This document shows positions 5,776 to 6,033 of a DNA stretch of 6,033 nt, in pieces. The stretch comes from Faecalicatena fissicatena (GTDB lineage Bacteria; Bacillota; Clostridia; Lachnospirales; Lachnospiraceae). The number at the start of each line of letters is the position of its first letter. The first letter of the stretch is position 1. The DNA lies in contig LDAQ01000165.1 of NCBI GenBank assembly GCA_001028025.1, positions 1 to 6,033 of the forward strand, in the 5' to 3' direction. Below the pieces are notes generated by a model, which made no database searches, was not told where the DNA came from, and worked only from the letters and a program-made list of their open reading frames with translations. A program made the translations under genes and the position numbers.

Positions 5776-6033
5776 GGTATGGGGACGCCTCAGGAACCGG
5801 ACATAGAGGCCGCTGGAAACGGGTTACGGCTGTAAGCAGGAGTAAAGTAAAAAAGAAGGAAAGCAGGGGCAGCCTGCCCACATCACGTGAAGTCTTGATG
5901 ACTTCACGCGCTGGGGGCAGGAAAAATTGTAATTTGGTAATTACAATTTTTACCCCTGCTTTCCTTCTTTTTTACTTAACTCCTGCTTACAGCCGTGCTG
6001 ACGCTTCCGGCAGCCTCTATGTCCGGTTCCTGA
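5776..6033 (+). repeat. Large palindromic element 3, downstream of fucU (cut by the window end)
   Basis: The lead-in GGTATGGGG (5776-5784) runs into GACGCCT, as in element 2. The outer stem 5790-5818/6005-6033 has one mismatch (5811.6012) and one G.U. An internal loop 5819-5826/5996-6004 follows, then a perfect 17 bp stem 5827-5843/5979-5995, an A5844.A5978 mismatch, and a perfect 25 bp stem 5845-5869/5953-5977. The junction carries hairpin B (5873-5879/5915-5921 and 5886-5894/5900-5908, separated by a 6x6 loop) and hairpin A (5922-5934/5939-5951, loop TGGT, A/T-clamped). The order of parts is as in elements 1 and 2, but the stem sequences are almost entirely different. GGCCGCT (5809-5815) and the AGTAA/TTAACT motif are retained. 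The tail would lie beyond 6033. Confidence 0.87.

Overview
The window looks like a short contig from a gut Clostridia genome, most likely Lachnospiraceae. This rests on strong AGGAGG-type ribosome binding sites, moderate GC, and a fucose locus of the type found in mucin-using Blautia/Roseburia/Ruminococcus relatives. The genus is inference. Positions 1-21 are a run of G that looks like a sequencing or assembly artefact, and both ends of the window fall at large palindromes.

The coding part is an L-fucose catabolism locus. A leftward AraC-family regulator (872-1717) is divergent from a rightward operon: an FGGY sugar kinase resembling rhamnulokinase/fuculokinase (1838-3316), L-fucose isomerase fucI (3331-5136) and L-fucose mutarotase fucU (5320-5760). 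FucU interconverts the fucose anomers, FucI makes L-fuculose, and the kinase makes L-fuculose 1-phosphate. The aldolase, lactaldehyde reductase and transporter are not in the window. The araC promoter and the inferred fuc promoter overlap in a gap of about 120 bp. The fucI-fucU gap (5137-5319) is folded and holds two clear hairpins, one of which can re-pair just upstream of the fucU ribosome binding site.

The remarkable part is noncoding. Three very large, near-perfect palindromes (23-304, 542-827, 5790-6033) share one architecture although most of their sequence differs. Each has a long outer stem, an internal loop, a second stem of about 25-27 bp bounded by a conserved A.A (or T.T) mismatch, and a three-way junction carrying one interrupted hairpin and one simple A/T-clamped hairpin. 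Elements 1 and 2 differ by at least eight base-pair-preserving double changes and lie tail to tail around an AT-rich centre at about 422. Elements 2 and 3 each begin shortly after the stop codon of the neighbouring gene (araC and fucU), in the same orientation relative to that gene and with a shared GGTATGGGG...GACGCCT lead-in. I do not recognise this family. It could be a large structured RNA, a 3'-UTR module, or a non-autonomous mobile element kept as folded DNA or RNA.
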